Assembly: GCF_003419895.1 (NCBI RefSeq)
Contig: NZ_QPMM01000006.1
Span: 124,001-188,000, forward strand
DNA from: Chitinophaga silvatica
GTDB lineage: Bacteria; Bacteroidota; Bacteroidia; Chitinophagales; Chitinophagaceae
DNA length: 64,000 nucleotides
Reading direction: 5' to 3'
Position numbers and translations under genes: made by a program. The notes under the pieces were generated by a model. The model made no database searches. It was not told where the DNA came from and saw only the letters and a list, made by a program, of their open reading frames with translations. Positions within the stretch are counted from its first letter, which is position 1, and every line of letters starts with the position of its first letter. Below, one piece after another: positions 10,210 through 17,876 of this stretch.

Positions 10210-11106
10210 ATGAAGAAGATAATAACAAGCATATTGATATTATTAACCGTAGTCACGAGCTTCTACAGTTGTCGGAAAAACGATAACCCTAAGCTTCCGG
10301 AAGGAATTCAGACCGGGGTTTTTCCACTGCTTACTCAGGATCCAAATGGTGATGAACTGATTCAGGATGTCACTGCTTTCTCTACTGCATTTACTCTCGG
10401 ATTATACTACCCTAATCCGGTTCCGCAAAAGATGGATCTGCAGGTGATTATGAACGGTAATTATCAAGTGGTAAAAACACTACAGGCAAATATTACAAGC
10501 TTTCCTACCAAAATAAATGTAACAGGAACACAGTTAGCCCAATTGTTTGGATTAACTCCTGATCAGGTAGCAGTAGGAGATGATTTTACCATTGGTCCAG
10601 ATGTAACTTTACAGGATGGAACGGTAATACACGCATTTGATTACTATTTGGATGGTACTACAGTAGTGCCTATCAGCCCTTATGGCGCAGATGCGCTAAA
10701 TAATCCAGGAGCCAATACTACACTTACATATGCTAAGGTTTGTAGTTTGGATATCGACAGCCTTGCAAATGTAGGGAACGGAGGACAGTTACTGGTACAG
10801 GATCCTGACCTGGTAGAGGCTACTTATCCTGTAACAGCAACTGTAACAGATAGTATTATTAAATTGAAAGGATATTCCGAAATGCCTAATATGGTGCTAA
10901 CCATCAGGGTAATTCCTAAATCACAAACGTTGGTAGTAGATAAGCAGTTCTTAGGACCAACAATTGATGGTTATAGTTATACAAACTGGAATGTGGTAGG
11001 AACAGGTACTGTTAACGCATGTAATAATACCATGACACTAAAGCTAACATTCTCAGTAGATCAAGGGTCATTTGCTCCTATAACGCAAACAGTCGTACAC
11101 CCATAA
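10210..11106 (+). CDS. Lipoprotein of unknown function, third gene of SusCD module 2 (298 aa)
   Basis: A lipoprotein signal with lipobox FYSC places the modified cysteine at residue 21. The mature part looks beta-rich, with repeated short strands and no recognised catalytic motif. It sits 29 bp after the SusD-like gene and before the terminator at 11127, so it belongs to the same transcription unit. By position it resembles the SusE/SusF or DUF1735-type surface lipoproteins that follow SusCD pairs and bind substrate outside the cell. I cannot assign it to a named family from motifs, so the binding role is inference from context. Confidence 0.7.
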   Translation: MKKIITSILILLTVVTSFYSCRKNDNPKLPEGIQTGVFPLLTQDPNGDELIQDVTAFSTAFTLGLYYPNPVPQKMDLQVIMNGNYQVVKTLQANITSFPTKINVTGTQLAQLFGLTPDQVAVGDDFTIGPDVTLQDGTVIHAFDYYLDGTTVVPISPYGADALNNPGANTTLTYAKVCSLDIDSLANVGNGGQLLVQDPDLVEATYPVTATVTDSIIKLKGYSEMPNMVLTIRVIPKSQTLVVDKQFLGPTIDGYSYTNWNVVGTGTVNACNNTMTLKLTFSVDQGSFAPITQTVVHP

Positions 11107-11126
11107 TAGCTAGTCATAAAAAACAA

Positions 11127-11160
11127 AAAACGCGGATGATATTTTCATTCGCGTTTTTTT
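11127..11160 (+). terminator. Rho-independent terminator after SusCD module 2
   Basis: CGCGGATGA pairs with TCATTCGCG (one G-U) around a 4-5 nt loop, flanked by A-rich and T-rich runs. The 3' side ends in seven T residues. Confidence 0.88.
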
Positions 11161-11181
11161 GTGACAGGCTTTTTTACTCTT

Positions 11182-11221
11182 AATAGAAAAGGTTGGATAG
11201 CAATATCCAACCTTTTCTATT
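11182..11221. terminator. Perfect 18-bp hairpin between convergent genes
   Basis: An 18-bp perfect inverted repeat (11182-11199 with 11204-11221, core AAGGTTGGATA) with a 4-nt loop lies 20 bp beyond the stop of the minus-strand thioredoxin gene. It probably ends that transcript and backs up the preceding plus-strand terminator. Confidence 0.75.
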
Positions 11222-11241
11222 TTATTAAGAATATAACTTTC

Positions 11242-12393
11242 TTATTTAATTACTTCTTTCAGCTTAGCTTCCAAAGCTGGACCGCGTAATCCAACAGCGA
11301 TGATTTTTCCCTGAGGATCGAGCAGCATATTAGTAGGAATAGAATTGATACCGTATAAACTAACTACAGCAGCATCCCATTGTTTCAGGTCACTAACTTG
11401 TGGCCATGCCAACCCATCATCTTTAATGGCTTGTAACCATTTGTCTTTAGACTTATCCAAAGATACTCCAAGCACTGTGAAGTTCTTATTCTTGTACTGA
11501 TTATACGCACTAACAACGTTTGGATTTTCCTGACGGCACGGACCGCACCAGCTTGCCCAAAAATCTACCAGCACATATTTCCCTTTGAAAGAACTTAAAC
11601 TTACTGATTTGCCATTAACATCCGGTAAGCTGAAATCTTTCGCAACTTCTCCTACTTTCATGCCAGCTGGCATATCACTTTCTTCAGCAGCTCCGGCGGT
11701 AGCATTAGACTTCTCCAATTGAGCAATTTTATCTGTCATGCTTTTAACCAGCGTGTTTTTAGGGAAACGTGTAGAGAGGTTAGTGAGTACTTGTTTGTGA
11801 GCCAGAAACTCTTCACCACTTCTAACCTGGCTAAGGGCAAAAACTGCGTTAGCAGGATTTTTAGTTTTATCAGCCATTAAAAAGAATCCTTCTTCAAAAT
11901 CTTTTTCCTTCTTTTGGAAAGCGGCAACCTCTGTTTGGAACAGGCTATCAGGCATGGTACCATGCAAACTGTCCAATTTCCTCATCTCTTCAGTTAAGGT
12001 AATAGATTGTGCGCTGATATCCTTCATGAATTGTTGTAACTCGCTGGTGGCCTCAGAACCGCTGAATTTCAGATCTTCAGGTTTGTTAAGATCACCTTCT
12101 ATTTTCATTGTACCGGCATCGAGAGATAACAGGATGAATTTATTATTAGGAAATACAACTCTGTAAAGTCCTTGCTCTGGTACACTACCTTTCAGTGTAA
12201 ATTTGCCACTTGCATCTTTCACAGTAGTAGAATCTACAACCTTTACATTTTCGAGGGTTAGTTCTTCCAATACTACTGGTCCAACAGGTGCATTACTTAG
12301 GTGACCTTCAATTTTGAATTCCCCTTTTTCCGATTGAGTGTTACAGCCAGCGATAATAATTCCGGCGGCCAACCACAGTAAGATTTTTTTCAT
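11242..12393 (-). CDS. DUF4369/TlpA-like thiol-disulfide oxidoreductase lipoprotein (383 aa)
   Basis: Membrane-anchored thioredoxin-fold reductase or disulfide exchanger acting outside the cytoplasm. The lipobox IAGC gives acylated Cys17. An N-terminal DUF4369-like beta domain (about 25-120) is followed by a helical linker (about 125-225). The C-terminal AhpC/TSA-Redoxin domain (about 245-383) has the active site FWASWCGPC (Cys283, Cys286) and cis-proline Pro353 (NSIPTN). This architecture is common in Bacteroidota, often in several copies, and some act in cytochrome or envelope-protein maturation. It stands between a terminator hairpin and gatB, with 37 bp to the latter, so co-transcription with gatB is possible. 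Confidence 0.93.
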   Translation of the reverse strand: MKKILLWLAAGIIIAGCNTQSEKGEFKIEGHLSNAPVGPVVLEELTLENVKVVDSTTVKDASGKFTLKGSVPEQGLYRVVFPNNKFILLSLDAGTMKIEGDLNKPEDLKFSGSEATSELQQFMKDISAQSITLTEEMRKLDSLHGTMPDSLFQTEVAAFQKKEKDFEEGFFLMADKTKNPANAVFALSQVRSGEEFLAHKQVLTNLSTRFPKNTLVKSMTDKIAQLEKSNATAGAAEESDMPAGMKVGEVAKDFSLPDVNGKSVSLSSFKGKYVLVDFWASWCGPCRQENPNVVSAYNQYKNKNFTVLGVSLDKSKDKWLQAIKDDGLAWPQVSDLKQWDAAVVSLYGINSIPTNMLLDPQGKIIAVGLRGPALEAKLKEVIK

Positions 12394-12430
12394 GGATTAA
12401 TTTTTAACATTCTCAAGACCTATTCAATAA

Positions 12431-13879
12431 CTAACTTTTTAATCTTTCTGCCAATAATTCATTGGTTAAACGAGGGTCTGCTTTCCCTTTTGATAATTTC
12501 ATTACTTCACCAACGAATAGAGACATCAATCCTTTTTTACCTCCTTTAAAGGCGGCTACTTTATCGGGGTATTTTGCCAATACTTCATCTATAATTGGAG
12601 CAATATTATCTGCATTTGTATCCTGTAACAGATTCAGTTTTGTTGCAATTTCCAGTGGCTCGCCCGGAGCTTCAATCATTGCCGGTAATATTTTAGAGGA
12701 AGCAATGGAGAAGCTAACTTTTCCTGCATCAACTAAATTGATTAGGGATGCCAATAGTTTTGGCGTTACCGGAAATTGTGAAATGTCACCTGATTGCTCG
12801 TTTAACCATGATTTAACGGGGCCAGCCAGCCAGTTCGCAGCAGCTTTATAATGGGAAGTTTCTTTTAAGACTTCTTCAAAATAGAGTGCTGTAGCTTTAT
12901 CATCACAAATCACCCGTGCATCATACTCTGTTAAACCAAATTGGGAGGTATATCGTTCAATTAATTCTTCAGGTAAAGCAGGTAATGTTGCTTTAATATG
13001 ATTAATAAATTCATCGGTCAGATGAAAAGGGGCCAGGTCGGGCTCCGGAAAATACCGGTAATCATTAGCTTCCTCTTTGGATCTCATAGAGAAAGAGCTG
13101 CCTGTTGCCGCATCGAAGCTACGTGTTTCCTGCACAATGGTACCACCGCTTTCGATTAAATCTATCTGTCTTTTTACTTCATTATCAATAGCTCTTTTAA
13201 CACTGCGAATAGAGTTCATGTTTTTAACCTCTACCTTAGTGCCCAGAGTGGTAACGCCTTTAAGTCTGACTGAAATATTCGCATCACATCTCATACTTCC
13301 TTCTTCCATATTTCCATCGCAGACTTCAAGATAGCGAACGAGTCGGCGCATTTCTGTCAGGTAGGCATATGCCTCCTCACTATTATGGATATCTGGTTCT
13401 GTTACTATTTCAACCAAAGGAACACCCGCCCTGTTGAGGTCTACATAACTGTAGTTAGGGTCCTGATCGTGTAGTAATTTGCCGGCATCTTCTTCTAAGT
13501 GAATACGATTTAATTTTACCTGCCGGGTTCCGGCATCTGTTGTAATAGTAAGGTATCCGCTTTTACAAATAGGAGCAGTATGCTGCGAAATCTGGTAGCC
13601 TTTAGGCAAATCCGGATAGAAATAATTTTTTCTGGCGAAATAATTATCTTTTTCAATATCGCAGTGGCAGGCTAATCCTAGTTTAATGGCGTATTCGGCT
13701 GCTTTACGGTTCATCCGGGGCAAAGTTCCCGGATGGCCCATGGTAATTGGGCTGATATGCGTATTAGGTGCGCCTCCAAAGGCGGCACTGTCGCTACAGA
13801 ATAATTTACTTTCGGTAAGCAATTGGGCATGTACTTCTAACCCTATCACCGTTTCATATTTGCTATATATATCGCTCAT
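12431..13879 (-). CDS. gatB: Aspartyl/glutamyl-tRNA(Asn/Gln) amidotransferase subunit B
   Basis: Tethers and activates mischarged Glu-tRNA(Gln) or Asp-tRNA(Asn) so that GatA-derived ammonia can amidate it. The N-terminal catalytic cradle starts with YETVIGLEVHAQLLTESKLFCSD and contains GHPGTLPRMN, YFYPDLPKGYQISQ, VPLVEIVTEPDI and GSMRCDANIS, all classic GatB motifs. A C-terminal GatB/YqeY helical domain (about 330-482) contacts the tRNA. Length 482 aa is standard. gatA and gatC are not in the window, so the complex is encoded at separate loci. A TATATTTG promoter element lies 20 bp upstream. Confidence 0.98.
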   Translation of the reverse strand: MSDIYSKYETVIGLEVHAQLLTESKLFCSDSAAFGGAPNTHISPITMGHPGTLPRMNRKAAEYAIKLGLACHCDIEKDNYFARKNYFYPDLPKGYQISQHTAPICKSGYLTITTDAGTRQVKLNRIHLEEDAGKLLHDQDPNYSYVDLNRAGVPLVEIVTEPDIHNSEEAYAYLTEMRRLVRYLEVCDGNMEEGSMRCDANISVRLKGVTTLGTKVEVKNMNSIRSVKRAIDNEVKRQIDLIESGGTIVQETRSFDAATGSSFSMRSKEEANDYRYFPEPDLAPFHLTDEFINHIKATLPALPEELIERYTSQFGLTEYDARVICDDKATALYFEEVLKETSHYKAAANWLAGPVKSWLNEQSGDISQFPVTPKLLASLINLVDAGKVSFSIASSKILPAMIEAPGEPLEIATKLNLLQDTNADNIAPIIDEVLAKYPDKVAAFKGGKKGLMSLFVGEVMKLSKGKADPRLTNELLAERLKS

Positions 13880-13898
13880 ATTTCCGTACTGATTCCCA

Positions 13899-13906
13899 CA
13901 AATATA
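13899..13906 (-). promoter_or_regulatory. Putative -7 element (TATATTTG) for gatB
   Basis: Read on the minus strand, TATATTTG matches the Bacteroidota TAnnTTTG consensus and ends 20 bp before the gatB ATG, implying a short leader. Confidence 0.55.
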
Positions 13907-13984
13907 TTCAAATAATACCGGGATTTTAGGCTATTCGCTGCCAATAAATCCATAAATTGAGATAGATACCAATAAATTTTACCT

Positions 13985-15367
13985 ATGATTAATATGGCCC
14001 AGGTTAGTCAGCTTTATCAGGCGCAGCAAAATTACTTTCAATCAGGCGCCACTCTCCCCTACTCTTTTCGGCGGCAGCAGCTAAAGTTGTTGAAAAAGGG
14101 GATTAAGAAATTTGAGGAGCGGATTTTGTCTGCCCTCCAGGCCGATCTGCGCAAACACCCGGTGGAAGCATATAGTAGTGAAGTGGGTTTTTTATATGAA
14201 GAGATTAATTATATGTTGGAGAACCTAAAGAGCTGGATGGAGCCAGAGATAGTAAGTTCTCCATTCGTCACGTATCCCAGCAGCAGCCGGGTTTATAAGC
14301 AGCCTTTAGGTCTTACTTTAATCATTGGCCCCTGGAATTATCCTTTTATGCTGCTTATCAGTCCTCTACTGGGGGCTATAGCCGGCGGAAATTGTGCGAT
14401 TATTAAGCCATCAGAACTGGCTCCGAATACTGCGGTAGTTACAGCTGAATTGATTAAAGAAGTATTCGATCCGGCTTATATTACTGTGGTGCAGGGTGAT
14501 GGGGCCGAAGTTATTCCTGGCCTGATGAGTCACCGTTTTGATCATGTGTTCTTTACCGGCAGCATTCCTGTGGGTAAAAAAATCATGGAAATGGCGGTGC
14601 CACACCTAACTCCGGTAACGCTTGAACTGGGAGGGAAATCGCCCTGCCTGGTAGATGAAAAGGTAAATATATCGGTAGCTGCCAAACGAATTGTCTGGGG
14701 AAAATACTGGAATGCCGGCCAGACTTGCGTTGCGCCAGATTATGTGCTCGTACATCAATCTGTAAAACAGCAATTGGTTGATGCTATGAAAGATGCAATT
14801 GTGAAGTTTTTTGGAGAGGATCCGGCTAAAAGCCCGGATTATGCCCGAATGATCAATACCCGGAGATTTGATACAGTAGCCAATTACCTGAAAGAAGGTC
14901 ACATAGTGCACGGTGGAAAAACAGACAGGGATCAATTATACATAGCACCCACTATTCTCGAAGATGTTGAATGGTCCGATCCTATAATGCAGGAAGAAAT
15001 TTTTGGGCCAGTGCTGCCAGTACTAACGTATACAGAGCTTCCGCAGGCCATAGCAGCCATCCAGCAGCATCCTTATCCTTTAGCTATGTATGTATTCACC
15101 AAGCAAAGGAAGGTTGAGCGTATGGTAATAGAACAGCTAAGATTTGGAGGTGGATGTATAAATAATACCATTGTACATCTTACGAATCCTGATCTGCCAT
15201 TCGGAGGACATGGTTATAGCGGAATGGGGCGCTATCATGGGAAGTACAGCTTTGATACTTTTACTCATCTGAAAGGGATGTTAAAAACTGGTACATGGCT
15301 GGATGTTCCGATTAAATACCCGCCATTTGGGAATAAGCTGAAAATGATTAAACAAATAATGAAGTAA
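13985..15367 (+). CDS. NAD(P)+-dependent aldehyde dehydrogenase, ALDH3-like (460 aa)
   Basis: Oxidises an aldehyde to its acid with NAD(P)+. The cofactor-binding segment has GPWNYP (Asn118) and FTGSIPVGKK. The general base is Glu214 in LELGGKSP, and the catalytic nucleophile is Cys248 in NAGQTCVAP. The short length (about 460 aa rather than about 500) and the C-terminal NNTIVHLTNPDLPFGGHGYSG stretch indicate the class-3/fatty-aldehyde branch. No C-terminal membrane helix is obvious. The start at 13985 is used; ATG at 13994 is also possible. It stands alone between divergent gatB and a convergent secreted gene, so its substrate is not suggested by context. General aldehyde detoxification is the simplest guess. 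Confidence 0.94.
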   Translation: MINMAQVSQLYQAQQNYFQSGATLPYSFRRQQLKLLKKGIKKFEERILSALQADLRKHPVEAYSSEVGFLYEEINYMLENLKSWMEPEIVSSPFVTYPSSSRVYKQPLGLTLIIGPWNYPFMLLISPLLGAIAGGNCAIIKPSELAPNTAVVTAELIKEVFDPAYITVVQGDGAEVIPGLMSHRFDHVFFTGSIPVGKKIMEMAVPHLTPVTLELGGKSPCLVDEKVNISVAAKRIVWGKYWNAGQTCVAPDYVLVHQSVKQQLVDAMKDAIVKFFGEDPAKSPDYARMINTRRFDTVANYLKEGHIVHGGKTDRDQLYIAPTILEDVEWSDPIMQEEIFGPVLPVLTYTELPQAIAAIQQHPYPLAMYVFTKQRKVERMVIEQLRFGGGCINNTIVHLTNPDLPFGGHGYSGMGRYHGKYSFDTFTHLKGMLKTGTWLDVPIKYPPFGNKLKMIKQIMK

Positions 15368-15516
15368 TAGAGGTAGTTGTTTTTTTATAATATATTGATT
15401 ATGTGTTAGTTATTGTATTGGGCCATTGAAGGGAACTCTATTTCAATATGCGGAAAAAATGCAAAATTTTCTTACCTAATAAAGAGATTATGTGAAATCG
15501 GTACTTTAAGCCAGCT

Positions 15517-15550
15517 AAAATAGCCCTGCAAAAAATTGCAAGGCTATTTT
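15517..15550 (-). terminator. Terminator for the minus-strand propeller/YdcF pair
   Basis: AAAATAGCC-TGCA arms (15517-15530 with 15537-15550) enclose a 6-nt A/T loop. The single imperfect position is a G-U pair when read on the minus strand but a C-A mismatch on the plus strand, so the hairpin serves the minus-strand transcript. Confidence 0.75.
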
Positions 15551-15584
15551 ACTAAAAACTACTGCTAAGCTAATTTGTGCCTGA

Positions 15585-16454
15585 TCATTTCCATTTCAGA
15601 TCAATCTGGCTAACATTATCTTTTCCTGAAGAACTTACCCCTATGCCGATTGCAGGATCATTTGTTAGAGTAAATCCTTCCAGTTCATCAGGTTTTTCAA
15701 TGTCTACGATCTTCAGCACTTTTTCTTTTCCCTGTTCTATTGACTGTTTCAGATCCACATACGTAAATCTCCAACCTCTTCCTTCCGTTTGGTTCTGAAT
15801 AAGAATTAAAATTCCTTTATTGGCCACCCAATGCAGGTTTTGTACCCATGGAGAACATTTAAACTTCGTTACCAAAACTCCTTGCTCGGTGGTTTTTGAT
15901 GCTTTCTGTAAGGCAACCGGATCATATAACCGTACTTCATTGGCTTTAGCGCCATAATCTGCAGTAGCTACATACCATTTACCCTGATACTCGACATACT
16001 CTGGCCTGGTGCCCTGTATGCAAATATCATCGTGTATAGTGTTTATCAGATTTCCATCAAGGGTACGGTTTTTTAAAAATCCATCCCAGTTAATACAATA
16101 AATAAGTGCTTTCCAGCTGGTTCCTTCTTTATTTAATCTTACTGAATTACCTATAAAAACAGGAAGCCCCTTATGCCAGGCTATTCCAGTGGGATGTTTG
16201 ATAATATTACTATCCTGGCTGGTAAAGCGGTATTCCTTGTGTTGATATTTGAGTGTATTATTCTCCAACCTGTATTCTCGCATTACTCCTACTTCCCTGT
16301 CACCATAGAGGAAATATTTACCATTCTGTAAAGAAACACCCTGGCAGGCGCCTAAGGAGTCGAGCGTATAACTATTCCTGATACTCATTTCAGGAGCATT
16401 GTGGGTGAATGCCAGCAAGCCTGTTAGTGCAAGTACTATGTTTAGTATTTTCAT
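15585..16454 (-). CDS. Secreted protein of unknown function, predicted beta-propeller-like (289 aa)
   Basis: Not assigned to a named family. A signal peptide-like start (MKILNIVLALTGLLAFTHNA) precedes repeated beta-strand stretches such as GVSLQNGKYFLYGDREVGVMREYRL, GIAWHKGLPVFIG, GKWYVATADYG and NLHWVANKGILILIQNQ, a spacing that suggests a small propeller. No catalytic motif is seen. Its ATG overlaps the stop of the upstream YdcF-like gene in ATGA (16451-16454), so the two are translationally coupled and probably work together outside the cytoplasm. A terminator follows at 15517-15550. Confidence 0.7.
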   Translation of the reverse strand: MKILNIVLALTGLLAFTHNAPEMSIRNSYTLDSLGACQGVSLQNGKYFLYGDREVGVMREYRLENNTLKYQHKEYRFTSQDSNIIKHPTGIAWHKGLPVFIGNSVRLNKEGTSWKALIYCINWDGFLKNRTLDGNLINTIHDDICIQGTRPEYVEYQGKWYVATADYGAKANEVRLYDPVALQKASKTTEQGVLVTKFKCSPWVQNLHWVANKGILILIQNQTEGRGWRFTYVDLKQSIEQGKEKVLKIVDIEKPDELEGFTLTNDPAIGIGVSSSGKDNVSQIDLKWK

Positions 16455-17713
16455 GGATCAAGCGGTTCGTCGTTGTCTAATTGTAAAGAAAGAATGTCTG
16501 GATAGAACTCCATTTCAGTTGATGATAGTCTTTTACCATTTTTATATGGATAATATCCTAATTCCTTTTTGCATCTTTCCAGCAATGTTTCACTGATGTA
16601 AAAACTTTGAGATGGAATAGTAACCGTTAGTGCAGGTTTGTCTAACGGCATACCGTATCTGAACAGCAACCTGACACAGTTTCTCATATTAGTGGTTGTA
16701 TGCCTGGCATGTGGTTCCATAATAATAGCTGATTCCGGGATATGCAATTCATTAATAAGAAATTCCTTCATTTCGAATGCTTCACTATATTTTGTTCTGT
16801 AAGGATGCACACGGCCACCTGAAACAACAATAAACGGAGCCATTCCTTTATTATACTGGTTAGCAGCAAGCCGACACCTCAACATTCCACCTGCACTCAA
16901 TGCAGTGATATTATCTTCAGGACCTTCACCCGGAACAAGAATCACTGAATATGGATATTTACTCCAGGAGGTATTTGCTACTTTTGCAATAGCAGCTTTA
17001 TTAACTGTGGTTGTCATTGGTTCATAGTCTGCAGCTTCTTTTCTTCCATTCAGTTCAAGTGCTTCCAATGCAAATTGCATTGATGATGTGAAAAACAACG
17101 GATGCTGAGTTGATCTGGCCAACTGAAGGTTTACTGCAACTAATTCTGAATAACTTTTCTTCCTTACATTAAAACTGATGGAATCAATATTGGGATAATT
17201 AGGCTTTTCTCCGTTTACATATACTGCAATGGTATGATTCACAGCGCGGGCTTCCTGCTCCCAGGCCTTTACCAGCATTTCCTTCGCAGGAAGATCTGCA
17301 TACAATATGTAACATCCGGATGGAATCAGATGATCCTTTATTAGTTTATCTAATGGTTGCCCTGTCTTATATAATGCAGCTAATCTTTCTCCTACTGTTT
17401 TTATTTCTGCATCACTAATAATCACAGAAGATGAATAACAAGCATAATCGCTTCCGCAGTTCTTAAGGGCTGTATCTATCAGCTGTTGTTTTTGGATTGA
17501 TAATCCTTTCAATACTTTATCATTTTCCAACAACTCTCTTACTTCCGGTAATTCGGTAAATAAACTAAGCAGGTAAAAATTTTTATGCTGAACAAAATCA
17601 GCAGTGTCACTAAATAACCTGTACTGCCTATTGGGTAATGATTTCTGAGCATTGGCATAAAACGGGATCGCATATATGCATAATAACGTAATCGTATATC
17701 TTATTTTAAACAT
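16451..17713 (-). CDS. Secreted YdcF/ElyC-like DUF218 domain protein (420 aa)
   Basis: A signal peptide (MFKIRYTITLLCIYAIPFYANA) leads into about 220 residues without a recognised domain. A DUF218 (SanA/YdcF/ElyC) domain follows (about 250-390). It shows VILVPGEGPED, then GMLRCRLAANQYNKGMAPFIVVSGGRVHP, then a PESAIIMEPHARHTTTNMRNCVRLL segment with the conserved Glu and ARHT-T-N residues. DUF218 proteins in other bacteria affect envelope polymer metabolism, but their chemistry is largely unproven. The exported location and long N-terminal extension differ from enterobacterial YdcF. Coupled by a 4-nt overlap to the downstream secreted protein. Confidence 0.85.
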   Translation of the reverse strand: MFKIRYTITLLCIYAIPFYANAQKSLPNRQYRLFSDTADFVQHKNFYLLSLFTELPEVRELLENDKVLKGLSIQKQQLIDTALKNCGSDYACYSSSVIISDAEIKTVGERLAALYKTGQPLDKLIKDHLIPSGCYILYADLPAKEMLVKAWEQEARAVNHTIAVYVNGEKPNYPNIDSISFNVRKKSYSELVAVNLQLARSTQHPLFFTSSMQFALEALELNGRKEAADYEPMTTTVNKAAIAKVANTSWSKYPYSVILVPGEGPEDNITALSAGGMLRCRLAANQYNKGMAPFIVVSGGRVHPYRTKYSEAFEMKEFLINELHIPESAIIMEPHARHTTTNMRNCVRLLFRYGMPLDKPALTVTIPSQSFYISETLLERCKKELGYYPYKNGKRLSSTEMEFYPDILSLQLDNDEPLDP

Positions 17714-17831
17714 GATGCAAAACTATACAAGGATGGCAAGCAGTAAATGTGTTTACAGTTTGTTCACGATAAGTTAATGATGCAGATAGGAACTCTTAAG
17801 AAACAGAAAGTAGTTTTACACCCGTAAAAAG

Positions 17832-17845
17832 CTAAATCGATTTAG
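17832..17845. promoter_or_regulatory. LacI-type operator palindrome upstream of SusCD pair 3
   Basis: CTAAATCGATTTAG is a perfect 14-bp palindrome centred on CG, the form recognised by LacI/GalR-family regulators. It ends 31 bp before the SusC start. A second symmetric element, GTAAA-n4-TTTAC, lies at 17743-17756. No LacI gene is in the window, so the regulator must be elsewhere. Confidence 0.5.
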
Positions 17846-17876
17846 TACACCAAGAAATCATTTAATTAAAAATCAA

